Part shown: positions 30,325 to 42,867 of the stretch, piece by piece
Position numbering within the stretch: position 1 is the stretch's first letter
Layout of the letters: each line of letters opens with the position of its first letter
Assembly (NCBI GenBank): GCA_023614405.1
Contig: CM042685.1
Span: 190,553,508 to 190,617,507 of the forward strand
Origin: Avena insularis
Taxonomy: Eukaryota; Streptophyta; Magnoliopsida; Poales; Poaceae
Length of the DNA stretch: 64,000 bases
Reading direction: 5' to 3'
The notes under the pieces: model-generated
What the model saw: the letters and a program-made list of their open reading frames with translations, nothing else
Databases searched by the model: none
Told to the model about the DNA's origin: nothing
Program-made: the position numbers and the translations under genes

Positions 30325-31708
30325 CTGCACAGAAAATCAGAGGAAAGGTAGTAAATACTTCAGCCATGTTGCACCGTCAACCAACTAGTACAGTTTTCTC
30401 AAGTCCACTTCAGCACGGTGAATCCTAATTATCCGATGACCGATATATTTCCAACAGTGATAGCTTAAACTTTCAATCAACAGGGAATGCCAAGCATATT
30501 CTCAAAATCCAAGTGTAAACAAATAATAAGACAGGGTCACAACTTATAACACAGCTAATCGAACTTCCCAAAGAGTAACAGAATAATATTATAATGTTCC
30601 CAGCTTCAGAGGTAATCCCTTAAATGGCAACAGGAGGTCAAACAAACTCCCCACACAGGATGAAAACATCTGAAGCTTTGCATATTTCAAATAACATCCT
30701 CCATCTGTCCTACATATGTTAACTACCTATGACAAACCAGGACTAGCAGCATTTAGGTCAACAGAAAACAAGGGGTAAATTCATCTATCGAATGCTTAAA
30801 CTTGACAAGAACACCATGCAAATATAAAATGTAAAGGCTAACAACACTAGCAAAATTATTAATACCAAGATTTGGATGAAATCTAAAGAGATACAAGTCT
30901 GAGCTAAGGTATTGAGAGACAACTTGAACAATCTGAACCGCTAAACAAACCAACTTACCTGAAACAAACTCTTGGTCACACCTAAGCGCATTTATAACGA
31001 CTTAATGAGCAATTGCTTCTTCATACAGATTAATATCAGAAATTGCGTCTGCAAAGTCCCAAGCCTCTAAACAGCCTTAACACTACAAAACTCGGTAGGA
31101 ATCATCATAAAATGCATGTCACCCAAATAACTAGTGTACTGGCTTTCAGATACTATATATATGGTCATGACAGAACATCAATGCTGGTGACAGAAGGCAC
31201 TCCAAATGAACTCCCCAGGGAATTTGCAGCAAACTGTATCCAAAAAGGCATCGACTAACCAACCGTGATTTTCCTACTACTACAGCTGCCTTAACACATT
31301 TCGATCCACTGATCTACTCACGCATAGCCTAGCATCCAGTCGCTCACCAACCCATCGGCATTGGTCCAGCGAGCACCCTACCTAACAGCTTTGGCGTAGG
31401 CACTGATACGCCATGAGCGAAACCCCGATTCAAGATGAGAAATGGCGCAGCAACGAATCCACCTCCCCAGCCCCAGGGAGACCCTCACGGATCCGGGAAG
31501 TCACGCAACGAACGCCCCGCATCCCCCGCCAAAACCCTAGCAGCTCCCTCCGGTGGATCCCAAGCCCTCAACGAATCCAAACGGCAGCGATGAAGAGATC
31601 CTTTCGCGAACATCGGAGACGGACTAGATCCGCGTGGGGGTGCGGCGACCGCCGCTGGGCACTGAGGGACGGCGGAGGGACGGGAATGGGGAGGGGATCG
31701 TGCTTACC

Positions 31709-31885
31709 ATCTCGCGCGAGCACTCGCCTCGCTTCGTGTCGCTGCGGCGGGTTCCGGTTTGCGTGGAGTGAGAGAGGCGGAAGAGCAGAAGAGAAAGGAG
31801 AGGACACCACCGGGGAAGGGAGGGAGGCGATTTTGCTGAGGCGGAAAGGAGGAGGAGAAGCCCGTGATGGGCTAGGCGAGGCGGC
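31709..31885 (-). other. SEC22: SEC22 noncoding first exon (5' UTR)
   Basis: A minus-strand donor GAGATG/GTAAGC places the exon end at 31709-31708. The stretch above it is CT-rich and GC-rich like a grass 5' UTR. The 1.38-kb intron 30325-31707 would be a leader intron, common in plant housekeeping genes. The exon's last codon-like triplet is an ATG that, after splicing, opens a six-codon frame. The transcription start near 31885 is an estimate; the splice pair is inferred. Confidence 0.5.
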
Positions 31886-31998
31886 GTAACGGGTCCGACC
31901 CACCGCCAACCAGCACGGTTCGAACTTCGAACAACGTACCGTGCGAAATGGTTATTAGACTGTCATACCACAAGTATCTCATACTAGTACTGTATTTA

Positions 31999-32168
31999 GG
32001 CCCAGTTCTTTTGAACCGCCCTCCCCCAGCTTTCTAAAAAAGCCGGTCTAAAAAATTTGCGAGCCTTTCAAAATAGTTAAGTCTAAACAAATTTAGAAGT
32101 CTCAAGAATTTTGCAAGAAATTTTCAAGGTGAGGGCAGCCTTTCGGGAAGCCGTAAAAGAACTGGGCC
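31999..32168. mobile_element. Tourist-like MITE (170 bp, TTA duplication)
   Basis: Inverted ends are GGCCCAGTTCTTTT and AAAAGAACTGGGCC. TTA flanks it at 31996-31998 and 32169-32171, the hallmark of PIF/Harbinger-derived MITEs. It lies just upstream of the SEC22 5' end. Confidence 0.88.
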
Positions 32169-32250
32169 TTAATAATTTGTAGAATTTTTATATAAAATTA
32201 TTTATAAGATTTATTTGTATGTGAATTTTTTAGTTTTACGTGCTATGATA

Positions 32251-32577
32251 CTCCCTCCGTCACGGTTTGGAGGACGTCTTACAAAAGTCATGCGTTTCCA
32301 AAACTCCTCTCCTCCTAGGCGCGTTAGACTTAATTACAGAATTAATGTACCTCATTTTTCCTTCCCACTTCCTACTCCATGTAGTTAAGGAATTAATTCT
32401 TGCATGCAACTCCACCAATACATACGCCTAAACTCCTCGCTTTTATTGAGTAATTACGTTTAATGGGATGCCGAATAATTAATGGGCGCATGTTTTTGGC
32501 ACAAATCTGGCCCAATCAGCATCCTCCTAGATTCCAACAATCTCTCTAAAACGCTCGCCAAACCGTGACGGAGGTAG
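32251..32577. mobile_element. Stowaway-like MITE (327 bp)
   Basis: The left end is CTCCCTCCGTCACGGTTTGG and the right end is its inverse with one change (CCAAACCGTGACGGAGGTAG). TA duplications flank it at 32249-32250 and 32578-32579. No coding capacity. Confidence 0.85.
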
Positions 32578-32593
32578 TACTATGATATTCTAA

Positions 32594-32880
32594 GGCCTTT
32601 TCCAGTGGGGTAGCACGTTTTTATAGAAGATATTAAAATTTAAAAAACAACCATCACAATAAGGTGTATCTTAGATGGGATTTCTTAGAGATGTTGTATT
32701 TAATGATTTTGTGCTTATGCATGTGTGTGATTGGACTAGCCAAGTTTTTTTGTCTATGGTTGCGTGTAGGAGGTGTAGCTTAACTAAGATACAACATCAC
32801 TCTCTTTCTTCATTAACTATGGTGTCATATAAGCAAATTGCCTAGGATATAGAGCTAAGATACACCCATTGTGAAAGGCC
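32594..32880. mobile_element. Tourist-like MITE (287 bp, TAA duplication)
   Basis: The ends GGCCTTTTCCAGTGGGGT and ACACCCATTGTGAAAGGCC are imperfect inverted repeats. TAA occurs at 32591-32593 and 32881-32883. A TCTCTTTCTTCATTAA block inside recurs just outside at about 32886-32902, suggesting an older nearby relative. Confidence 0.78.
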
Positions 32881-34168
32881 TAACCATCTCTTTCTTCATT
32901 AATTGTTGTGTCACATTAGATTTTTGCCAATATGCATGCATGATACTAGCTATGATACTCCCACTAGGACTAGCCTTATGGTTTGGCCATCCCTTTCTTT
33001 TTCAAATTTCTTTGGTCATCTCTTGTACTAAGCCTATTCCTTTCTCTCCTTTTTAGGACGAGGAATTTCAATTCGATGAAGCATAGGCAATTCCATATAT
33101 CATTTACATGGCTACTTGGTCTCTTTGCCAAAAGAGAATTATATTTGAATAAATTCAAACTTGTACTATATACATGTCTCAAAATGTCTTATTGGACCTA
33201 TAAGACAATGCTCTTTATTGCAAGCTCTTAATACTCGACGACTTATCCCCATTTAACTTTTTGTTCCTAAATCGAGGACCTATGCAGCGCCAGACCTACA
33301 TGCCACATGATGCCATGTCCCACGATATCAGAAGATGGTTGTGGACATCCTCATAAGACTCTAAAAGAATTGTTTTTTCCCTTGCCAAGGGAGAATTTAA
33401 ATTGTTTCAACCAACTTTAATAAATTCTATTTTACTTTCAATATTAGGCTCTGATTTCAAGAAAACCCCAAAAAATGATACCATTCATTCATTCCAAATA
33501 AGTTGGCAACGTAAAATTTGTATGTTGCACAACTAATAAAATATTGATCTAGCCGATGATCAAAGCAAAAATAAATATGTGGGTGGGCCTTATATAATGA
33601 AAATGTTGTAGAGTAGATCCATAGCTCGATTGTACCTAATGATGGATAAATCACCTGATAATCTTGAGAATACATTGGAGGTGTGCATAGTATGATATGA
33701 GATCAAAATGCGGCACATAGAGGTTAGATGTTCCAAATAAGTCATTTCATGATGTCAGCTCGTTCTCAAGATCTAGTCCAAACCAACAATGTAGAAGGTT
33801 CTTGCCTTCCAAACTATTCAAAAAAAGTAACTACTTACTTAGATGTGGTTATGATTGTCTTAGTACATTTACTTTCAATTGTGCTCCCTTCCGATCCAAT
33901 TATATATCGTGCTCATGGAAGTAAACACAGTTTTCCTCCCACTCAAACATATATATAAGGTGAGAGAAAATGGTTGATATAAGGACAGTGTGAGGATTGA
34001 CTATGTTGTTATACCACCGCCCTTTATTGTGCCTTCGAATGAGTAGTAGGTGTGCTCAAAGTTGATTCTGCAACTATGAGTTCTACCAACTAGTAGGTGG
34101 GGACATTACAAATAGTCCCTATGTGTTTCAAACTCCTAATATTTTGCATCACTCCTATGTGATAGCCG
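32881..34168. other. Unassigned AT-rich intergenic DNA
   Basis: No gene, RNA or complete repeat was recognised. Short frames on both strands (for example plus 32983-33231 and minus 33457-33675) have no recognisable domains. The segment separates the SEC22/MITE region from the GYP-F element. Confidence 0.4.
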
Positions 34169-34826
34169 TGACATTCTACATATTTTTTATGGTTTCTATC
34201 AATGATTTTCGTTTGGATTTGATGGTTTTCTAGCTTTATCTAACGCTAATACTTCGACAGCGAAGAAAACATGGTTTTTAATGTGTGTTTCAGGTTCTGA
34301 ACATCAATAGTAGGATTTAACAGCAAAAACACAATATTCAGACAAAAACAAGTAAGTCCTTTTTTGGAAGCAATCGAGGGGAGGATACAGAAGCTTTAAC
34401 GAGCAACTATACAGCGGGAATATTTTTCCGGCTATATAGTTCCCGCCGTATAGTTGTCATCTCCTTCGTCTTATTAAAAGGGACAACTTTCATGAAGGGC
34501 GTAAGGTCGAAAATAGAACACACGAGCCTCCATCCCATCCAAAAGGGAGAAAGAAGAGATCCTGAGAAGAAGGGGAAGACGTTCTTCATATCGCTCCATG
34601 ATCTTTGATCTCCTAGCCACCACACCTCCATAGCCATTACTTGTACTTGAGAGAGAGATCTCCACCTTGCAAGACTAGAGTTTGAGATTGTTCTTTCTAT
34701 CTTGAATTGTGTTGGATTTATTTCTATTTTTTATTGTGGATCTCCACGGTAATATCAAGCAGAACTCCCTTTATTTAATTATATCGATCATGTTTTCTTC
34801 TCTCATGTGTGAGTAAGTTCCCTTGG
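34169..34826 (+). repeat. GYP-F 5' LTR, left part
   Basis: It runs from TGACATTCTACA to the SOLO-G target site CTTGG (34822-34826). It contains a 17-bp-arm hairpin at 34404-34456. The matching right part resumes at 51680. The exact LTR start is inferred, as no second LTR copy is available for comparison. Confidence 0.5.
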
Positions 34827-36001
34827 TGTAACATCCCAAAAATATTAAACTTAAATCATCAAATTCTAATCTTCAAATTTAGGGTTAACAAAAACTTTTC
34901 CAATTAAAATATAAAAGCATCCATATGTGTGTGTATTAAAATTTGGATTCTTTTGAATTGCCACGGTTCTATGTTTCTTTGCTTGTAAAATGATTCTTAG
35001 GTGAAATAAACATCATCTAAACAATCCCCAAACTTTCCCAAAGACAAACAAATCAAAACAAACAAATTAAGTGAATGGTCATTTTGGCCAAATTAACTCC
35101 CATGCCTACTTTGGCTATCTCTAACTTTTAGAACTTAACATAAACATGTATGGATATTTGCACCCCTCGATAGTAGTCATAGCAAGGTACCAAGGCCCAC
35201 TTTGTGATCATCCAAAAACATTTAAATCTTAGTTTAAATGACAGTTTAAAATTGAATCTATTTCATATGGGAAGATCCCACTATTTCAAAAACCACTCAA
35301 ACAAGATCAATTTTCAAAACCCAAGCATCCACAGAATCCTCAACACATGCCTAGCACACCCACCAAAAATCTTTTCAAAATTTAAAACTTAAGTTCATGC
35401 GGCCATTTCATCAAACAGGTTGCAGATTCAAATCAACAAAATCACAAACACTATTTTGAGCAGTGTTTTGAGCCAACCTTGTTCCCTCTCTGGTTACACT
35501 AGCCTCGGTAGATCATCTAGCAACCTTAACTAAGCTCTAGCACCACTGTAAGCTTGCCAATGTCATCAATGGTGAACAGGCCGAGAGCACCCATGTCACC
35601 CCAGTGTGGACAGCAAGCTAGGAGAAGAACTAGCCGTGCCAACCTTGTCTAGCATGCAGCCCATGCCTCACCGTCCCCTCTCGACCAGCCCTAGCTCGAA
35701 GACAACGACCAGAACCGCCAGGAACGCCGCGCCCGCACCGCTGTCGACCATGCCGACGTCATCAGCAGAAAGCACGCGCCTCCCATAACCCGACCACCTC
35801 GAGCCCTCGCCGCCCGCCAGCATGCGCCCCACCATCCCAGGAGACCACCAGACATGATCGTTTCACCGCCCGTACCCCGTAGCCACCGCTCGCCGTAGAG
35901 TTCGTTGTCTCTGCCGCGCAGAGCATCGCACGTTCCCGACCGTTTGCCACCGCCCCTACACGCGAATTTAAACCTTAGAGCATCGCCAGGAGACCGCCCG
36001 T

Positions 36002-36500
36002 TGACATGGTTATACCCCGCGGGTACACGATCTCAGCATACCTGGTCCAGCCCAAGGAAGGCCCACGGCAAATATACGCCAGCCCATGAAGATTTTCGGG
36101 TGGCCAAGGCCCATGACGCCTTGGATCCTTGGAGAGCAAGACTAGAGTAGATAGGAAATTCAAAGGGGTAATCCCTAGAACCTGTAACCGACTAGATCTG
36201 TGCCCGGGACCTGCCTAAGTCTATATAAAGGCCAGGAGGGTACGACCTAGATCTCTCTCTCATACTTCCGCATACACACCTCCACGCTAGATCGCATCTG
36301 CGCACCCCTGTAACCTTCGGTTTCGTCGTAATCAAGAGCAGACAAGCAGGAGTAGGTTTTTTCCTCCGGGGGCCTGAACCTGGGTAAACCTCGTGTCCCC
36401 GTGTTGCTTGTTTGCTAACCGTTCCGTGATCTCCAGCATCCCCATCTTCTCCAAAACCCAAGTCCATAACAATGGGCATTGACGAGATCAAACCTCGTCA
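36002..36500 (+). repeat. GYP-H 5' LTR
   Basis: It is nearly identical to 48337-48833, with a few substitutions and short indels (for example around 36295-36340). It contains the TATA box at 36223-36230. Confidence 0.93.
36223..36230 (+). promoter_or_regulatory. GYP-H LTR TATA box
   Basis: CTATATAAAGG sits in the middle of the 5' LTR, and the same sequence occurs at 48557-48565 in the 3' LTR. The position fits a retrotransposon U3/R promoter. Confidence 0.6.
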
Positions 36501-36502
36501 AT

Positions 36503-36520
36503 TGGCGCCGTCTGTGGGAA
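36503..36520 (+). other. GYP-H primer-binding site
   Basis: TGGCGCCGTCTGTGGGAA begins two bases after the LTR end. This primer site recurs in many plant Gypsy elements of the Tat group. The priming tRNA was not determined. Confidence 0.8.
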
Positions 36521-36954
36521 CTGGGGACGCTGATTGTGCGATCGTGACGGTCCCAACCCGAGCGATCTACAATTCTGCGGCAACGGAGAGTCACCTCCTC
36601 TTCGGCGCTTTCGACTTCACCGCCCACTCACCGGCCACCATGAAGGACTTAGAGCCCATAGGCGACAGACTCGAGATCCTGTTCGGGAGCTTCTGCTTCC
36701 AGGTGGGGCAAACCGGCACCCTCCGCCTCCCAGAGCGGGTGCCCTTGCCATCAATCAGGACCGCTTCGTGGGCCCCACACCCTGTGCTACGAACAACATC
36801 ATCAACAGATGAGTCCTACGACAGCAGCTGCTGCAACTCCGATCTGTGCGATCCGCCATCAGATGAAGGGACCTAAGGTTCCGGATCCGAAAGCTGCGGC
36901 AGTAGCGGACCAATCTATGAGTGCTACCAATGCACCGTAGTCATCCAGGACGAC

Positions 36955-38815
36955 GTGGAGCAGCAAACACCCAACCCGTCGCCCAACCCGACACCTAACC
37001 CGCAAGACCGAAACGGCGGGAACAGAAGAAGCCAGTCCCCCCCACCCGAAGGGGACAACAACGGCCATGTCATCCACCTTAGCAAAGAAGGATGGGCCCA
37101 GGCACGCGCCGCCGTGGCGGGCAGCATAGTCCTGCCTGCAGACTCCTCACGGGACCTACTGATGGCCTACCATCTGCTCCTGATCGAGGAACACAAGAAG
37201 CAGGTCAAGATGCAAGAGGTTCTCGACAAACGCAAGCAAGCAGCCTCGGAGTCCAGCGCGTGACGAGCTGCGCTCTCCGCCATGGGCATCGGCTCCAGCT
37301 CGAACGGCAACCACGGCAATAAGCACCGCTCCCGGACGGAGAACATGGACCCCAAGGAGCACCGTGAGGTGACCCGAACCCTCAACGCATCCTTCATGGA
37401 GATGGATGCCGACGGCAACATCATCCCGAAGACACCGCAAGCTGCGATCATAGCAGCCACTGCATACCTCGTGGCCTACCCACCTCCGGAGGGGGACCCG
37501 AAGAGAGCCATGCACAAGTCCGCACTCACCGGACTCGGACTCGTCGGAGCTGCGCTCCATCAAGAAACTCCTACGGAGCCGAAAAAGAAAGCTACGGTCA
37601 GGTTCAACCGCAGCCCCACTCCTTCATCCGAAGAAGAGTACCATGACCTTCCTCGAAGACACAAGACCTCGCGTCATCGCAGCCGCGATTACGACGCCAG
37701 AGACGCGCTAACCCAGCGCAAAATCGACAAAGCGCGAGCCAAGCGCGCATGCTCGTCTGAATCCGAGATGGACGAAGATGAAGGAGAACTCTGCGGAGCC
37801 CGGTGCTTCAGCAGATCTGTCCGACGGACACGGATGCCGCGAAATTTCAAGCTTCCTTCGAATACTCCGAAGTTCAACGGCACATAAGACCCCAAGGCAT
37901 GGCTCAGCGACCACCTGTCATCCGTCAAGCTGCACGGTGGAAACAAGGAAACCACCATGCAATGCCTTCAGCTACAGCTGATAGGCGCAGCTCGGATCTG
38001 GCTTAGCAGCCTATCCTCAGGATCCATCTGAAGCTAGGAGGAGCTGGCTTACAGTTTCATCTGAAACTTCAAAGGCACCAGTAAGAGACCCGCCTTGATC
38101 GAGGAGTTGCGAGCCTGCACTCAACGAACGGGCGAATCCATTCGCTCGTACATACTGCGCTGGTCCAACACCAAAAACTCCACGGCGCACATCTCTGAAG
38201 AAAGGGCCATCGACGCCTTCAAGGACGGCGTCAAGCGCTAGGACTTCAAGGAGGAACTCGGGCGCGTCAAGCCCAAGACACTTGACCACCTCATGGACAT
38301 CGCCAACAGGTGGGCCGACGGTGAAGATTCCGTCCACCGGTCACAATCGGAGGAAGAGGACGATTACGGCCGACGACGGGAACGCCGTAACAAGAGGAGA
38401 CCGCGCGTCTACGACGATCGCGATGGACCCGACATGGTCGCGGCCGGCTACGCCGATCGCCGCAACGATGCCAAACGCAACAATGGCGGATACCGCGGAG
38501 GCAACTTCCGCGATGGAGGACTCCCAGCACAGTCGTGGCAACGCCGCGATCGCGATAACGAACCCTCAGCATACGAAAAATTTCGGGTCCATGCACCATC
38601 CACTTCTCATCGACAAGCAGGATGGCAAGAAGAAGGCAAGCCACATGCTCAAGGACTGCCGCGAGTTCCAGAAGCTCAGCGAAAGCATGGCTCAGATGAG
38701 GCAGCAAGCTCCACCCCCTGGGTTCGGAAACGCACCCGCACCAGGTGAAATAGCGCATGGAGCTCCTCCACCGCCACCTGCAGGAGGCCCGAACCAACCA
38801 GTCGCACCAGCATAG
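36955..38815 (+). pseudogene. GYP-H gag, broken
   Basis: Frame pieces at 36955-37263, 37282-37887 and 38282-38815 form a degraded gag. The N-terminal part is Pro/Asn-rich and charged (SEEEYHDLPRRHKTSRHRSR). The capsid-like part from 37830 shows PKFNGT, then a stop, then DPKAWLSDHLSS and QLQLIGAARIWL, and further on EELRACTQRTGESIRSYILRW. Several stops (for example near 37886, 38027 and 38241) and a frame change near 38290 prevent translation. Upstream 36521-36954 is leader sequence. Confidence 0.7.
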
Positions 38816-38857
38816 AACAACGCTGGGCACGGGTATCACCCGCCGAAAGGAGCACTG

Positions 38858-39649
38858 ATGATCCAGAAGGGGCGCCCCACGAATAGGGTGCAGAAGAAAA
38901 TCACCCGTCAGATCAACCTGGCCGTGACAACTCCACCCGCCATCCCTGAGTACCTCAGCGGATCGGAGTCCTGCATCACGTTCAGTCGTTCGGATCACCC
39001 TTGCCAGATCCCTCGCCCAGGTCATGCTGCCCTGGTGCTGGAGGCGCAGATTGGAGGTTTCGAGATGAGCCGCGTCTTCATGGATGGCGGCAGCGGCATC
39101 AACCTGATGTTCGCAAGCACTCTGGCAGTAATGTGGATCCCGCTGTGCAGCCTGGAACAGTCAGACACAACGTTCCACGGCATCGTCCCAGGAAAGGGCA
39201 TATTCCCCCTGGGCAAAATATGGCTCGACGTCATCTTTGGCAAGCCGGACAACTTCCGATGCGAGCGGCTCGAATTCAAAGTGGTGGACTGGCCATCACA
39301 ATACCACGCCATCCTCGGGCGTGTAGCATTCGCAAGGTTCTTGGCTGTCCCACATTACGCATACCTGCTACTCAAGATGCCAGGACCCAGGGGCATCATT
39401 ACGGTCCACGGGAGCTTCACCCGATCGGACCACTACGACAGGGACTTCAACAGAATCTCCCAGTCATTCGGCATGCAGGATGAGCTCGTAAGGCTCCGCG
39501 AGGTGACGGACAATGGGGCACCCCCAGTCGCACGACAAAACGCACCTGACATGTCCTTCGACTCCACCGTCAACACAAAGAAGGTGCAGGTCCACCCGAA
39601 GGATGCCTCCAAGACGGCGCTGATCGCCAACGACCTCAGCCCCGCATAG
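38858..39649 (+). pseudogene. GYP-H protease region
   Basis: A 263-codon frame contains the aspartic-protease motif VFMDGGSGINLMF, with the DGG form usual in Tat-like elements in place of D-T/S-G. A downstream flap/strand region QYHAILGRVAFARF and LLKMPGPRGIITV follow. It ends in a stop at 39647-39649 before RT, which lies in another frame region. It is fairly well preserved but separated from gag and RT by stops. Confidence 0.75.
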
Positions 39650-39712
39650 GAAAGCGCGCTCGTCTAATTCCTTCGTGAGCGCTGGGAAATCTTCACCTGG
39701 TGTCCTGCGGAC

Positions 39713-41030
39713 ATGCCAGGAGTTCCCAGGGAATTCGCCGAGCACGCACTCAACGTCTTTCCAGACACCAAGCCCGTCAAGCAGTCCATCCGGAGACTGT
39801 CCGAGCCATGGGCCGAAGCCATCGTAATGGAAATCAACAGACTACTCGCTGCAGACTTCATCAGGGAGATCAAAGAAAGCGAGTGGCTCGCAAATACAGT
39901 GATGGTCCCCAAGAAGGACACGGACATCCTACGGATGTGCGTAGACTTCATGTCGCTAAACAAGCACTGCCCAAAGGACCACTTCCCCCTTCCTCGGATC
40001 GATCAGATCATCGATTCGACTGCAGGATGCGAGAAACTCTCCTTCCTCGACGCCTACTCAGGCTACAACCAGATCCGACTCAAGGTCTAAGATCAAGAGA
40101 AAACAGCGTTTATCACACCGTTCGGAGTGTTCTGCTACAACACAATGCCCTTCGGGCTAAAGAACGCAGGCGCCACATACCAGCGATGCATGCAGGCATG
40201 CCTGAAGGACCAGATCGGTCGCAACGTCCAAGTCTATGTCGACAACATAGTCATCAAAACCAGGGAGGCTAGAACGCTCATCGACGATCTCCGCGAGACG
40301 TTCGATAATCTCGACCGCTACAGGATCAAGCTCAATCCCGAAAAGTGCGCTTTCGGCGTCCCATCGGGTCAGCTGCTTGGGTACTTCATCTCCCAGCGAG
40401 GGATCGAGGCGAACCCGAATAAAATCCGGGCCATCATGGCCATGGAGAAGCCGAAAAACCTCAAGGGTGTCCAGCAGCTCGCAGGACGAATAGCGGCATT
40501 GAGCAGGTTCATCAGCCGCATGGGCGAGAAGGCCCTGCCATTCTACCAACTGCTACGCAAGGCGGATACATTCGAGTGGACACCTGAAGTGGACGACGCA
40601 TTCGAAGATCTGAAGCGGCTGCTCTCCACCTCGCCCGTCTTGGTTACTCCAAAGGAGCGCGAGCCCCTACTGCTGTACATATCAGCCACACACCAGGTGG
40701 TAAGCACCGTGCTGGTGGTTGAGCGACCCGAAGAACGCAAGACCCATGGGGTCCAACGCCCAATCTACTACCTCAGCGAGGTATTGACGCCAACAAAGCA
40801 GAGGTACCCTCACTACCAAAAACTCGCCTACGGCGTGTTCATGACGTCTCGTCGGTTGAGCCATTACTTCCAGGAGCACCAGGTGATGGTCATCAACGAA
40901 GCACCCTTGAACAGCATCTTAAACAATCCGGAGGCCACAAGACGCGTGGGGCATCGAGCTGTCACCCCTAGACATCGTCTACGAGAAGCGACTCGTAATC
41001 AAGTCTCAGGTCCTCCCGGACTTCCTTGTA
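39713..41030 (+). pseudogene. GYP-H reverse transcriptase, with altered active site
   Basis: Two frames, 39713-40090 and 40127-41030, cover the Gypsy RT: INRLLAADFIREIKESEWL, CVDFMSLNKHCPKDHFPLP, FLDAYSGYNQIRL, then a stop, then FITPFGVFCYNTMPFGLKN, VYVDNIVIKT and LNPEKCAFGVPSGQLLGY. The catalytic motif reads YVDN where active enzymes have YVDD, so the second aspartate codon has become asparagine. The frame remains open to the RT/RNase H connection. The enzyme would be inactive even without the stop. Confidence 0.85.
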
Positions 41031-41400
41031 CACTGGATGGAGCTGCAGCTGCCAGACACCCCAGACATGTCGCAGTCATGGACGATGCACTTAGACGGCT
41101 CCAAGCGTGAAGCTGGAGCAGGAGCCGGGGTCATACTGACCTTCCCGTAGGGCGAAAAGATGAAGTACGTCCTTCGGATGAAATTCCGAGCTTCCAACAA
41201 CGAGGCCGAATACGAAGCCCTCATCCACGGCATGAGGATGGCAAAGATCTGCGGCGCAACGCGCCTGGTCATCTACGGTGACTCCAATCTCGTCGTCCAA
41301 CAGACGATGAATGAGTGCGACGCACACGCCGAAAACATGATCGCGTACCGTGCACTCTACAACGCACTCGAAGGAGAATTGACTACTGCGAGCTTCCGAC
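41031..41400 (+). pseudogene. GYP-H RNase H
   Basis: After a frame change near 40950, fragments read MHLDGSKREAGAGAGVI, then a stop at 41148-41150, then RASNNEAEYEALIHGMRMA and YGDSNLVVQQTMNE. The D, E and D of the RNase H active site are visible across the break. The frame is lost again near 41390. Confidence 0.75.
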
Positions 41401-41668
41401 GTTGGAAGAAAACAGCGAGGCCGACAGACTCACCAACATCGGCTCCACCTGTGCAAGGGTGCCACCAGGTGTGTTCCTCGAACAGATCTGCGTGCCATCC
41501 ATCAAGCGGAAATTCCCCAAGGGATCACCCGAAGAAGCAGAACACTCGGGGGCTACGCTACCCGAAGGTCACGAAGGACCTGAAAAGCTGGACACAGAGG
41601 TCGCCACCGTCAACCTGATGCAGGTAATGGCAGTCGAAGAAACCTGGACACGACCGTACCTCTAGTAC

Positions 41669-42867
41669 TTGATAGACGGAGAACTACCTGATAGCCCGAC
41701 AGATGCCCGGCGCATATCTCGCCGGTCAAAAGCCTTCACCATAATCAATGGCGAGCTGTACAAGCGCAGCATTTCGGGTGTACTACAAAGGTGCGTCACC
41801 ATCGGTGACGGGAAAACCATCCTCCAAGACATCCACGAGGGCATCTGCGGCCATCACACAGGCAGCCGCTCCCTTGTCGCCAAAGCTCTACAAGCTGGAT
41901 TCTATTGGCCAACGGCCATGAACGATGCAAAGGACATCGTCCAAAGATGCAAAGGTTCGCTGACAAACCACATGCACCCGAGTCAGAGCTCAGGCCCATA
42001 CCTTTAGCCTGGCCCTTCGCCCAATGGGGCCTCGACATGATCGGCAAACTGCCAAGGTCCTCGAAAGGGGGGCACGTCTACCTCCTGGTCGCAGTCGACA
42101 AATTCACCAAGTGGATCGAAGCAATGCCGGTCACTAACCAAAAGGGCAAGACTACCGTCAAGTTCTTTGAATCCATTGTCTACATGTTCGGCGTACCACA
42201 TAGCATCATCACCGACAATGGATCGAACTTCATCGCCAAATAATTCCAAGACTTCTGTGAAGGCCTCGGAATCAACATCACATACGCCTCTGTGGCGCAC
42301 CCGCAAACGAACGGGCAGGTGGAAAAGGCCAACGGCCTAATCGGCGCTGGCATCAAGAAGCGCCTCATGAGCCCACTCGAGCGACTCGCCGGAGCCTGGA
42401 CAAAGGAGCTACCATCCATCCTATGGAGCTTGCGTACCACGCTAAACAGCTCCACCGGCTACACGCCGTTCTTCATGGTGCACGGAGCCGAAGCCGTGCT
42501 ACCAGCCGAAGTACGCCACCAGGCCCCCCGGGTCGTCGCTTATAGCGAAGCCAAATCCACGGCTGCACTCGAAGACACCGCCGACACACTCGACGAGGCA
42601 CGAGACATAGCAAAGGCTCGGTCGGTGTGTACCATGAGTCTCCGCAACTACCACAGCCGACGGTTGCGCCCAAGGTCCTTCGTCGAAGGAGACCTCGTCT
42701 TGCGACTCAAGCAAGAGCGACTGAAGAAATTCGAGTCACCATGGGAAGGACCCTACATCATCACCGAAGTCATCCCAGGTGGCGCCCATCGCCTCAAGCA
42801 CGTGGAGTCTGGCATCGCATACTCCAACCCATGGAACATCGCACACTTGCGACGATTCTACCCCTAG
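41669..42867 (+). pseudogene. GYP-H integrase
   Basis: Frames 41669-42007, 41905-42243 and 42292-42867 encode the H2C2 zinc-binding region (HEGICGHHTGSRSL, FYWPTAMNDAKDIV) and the catalytic core. The core has GLDMIGKLPRSSKGG, ITDNGSNFIAK and HPQTNGQVEKANGL, showing the D-D-E residues. The C-terminal part has GDLVLRLKQERLKKFESPW and ends naturally with HLRRFYP and a stop at 42865-42867. A frameshift near 41960 and a stop at 42241-42243 break it. Confidence 0.85.

Noticed and set aside
31413..31889. 158-codon plus-strand ORF at the SEC22 5' end
   Set aside because: It lies antisense to the SEC22 leader, has no recognisable domain and its composition follows the GC-rich 5' UTR.
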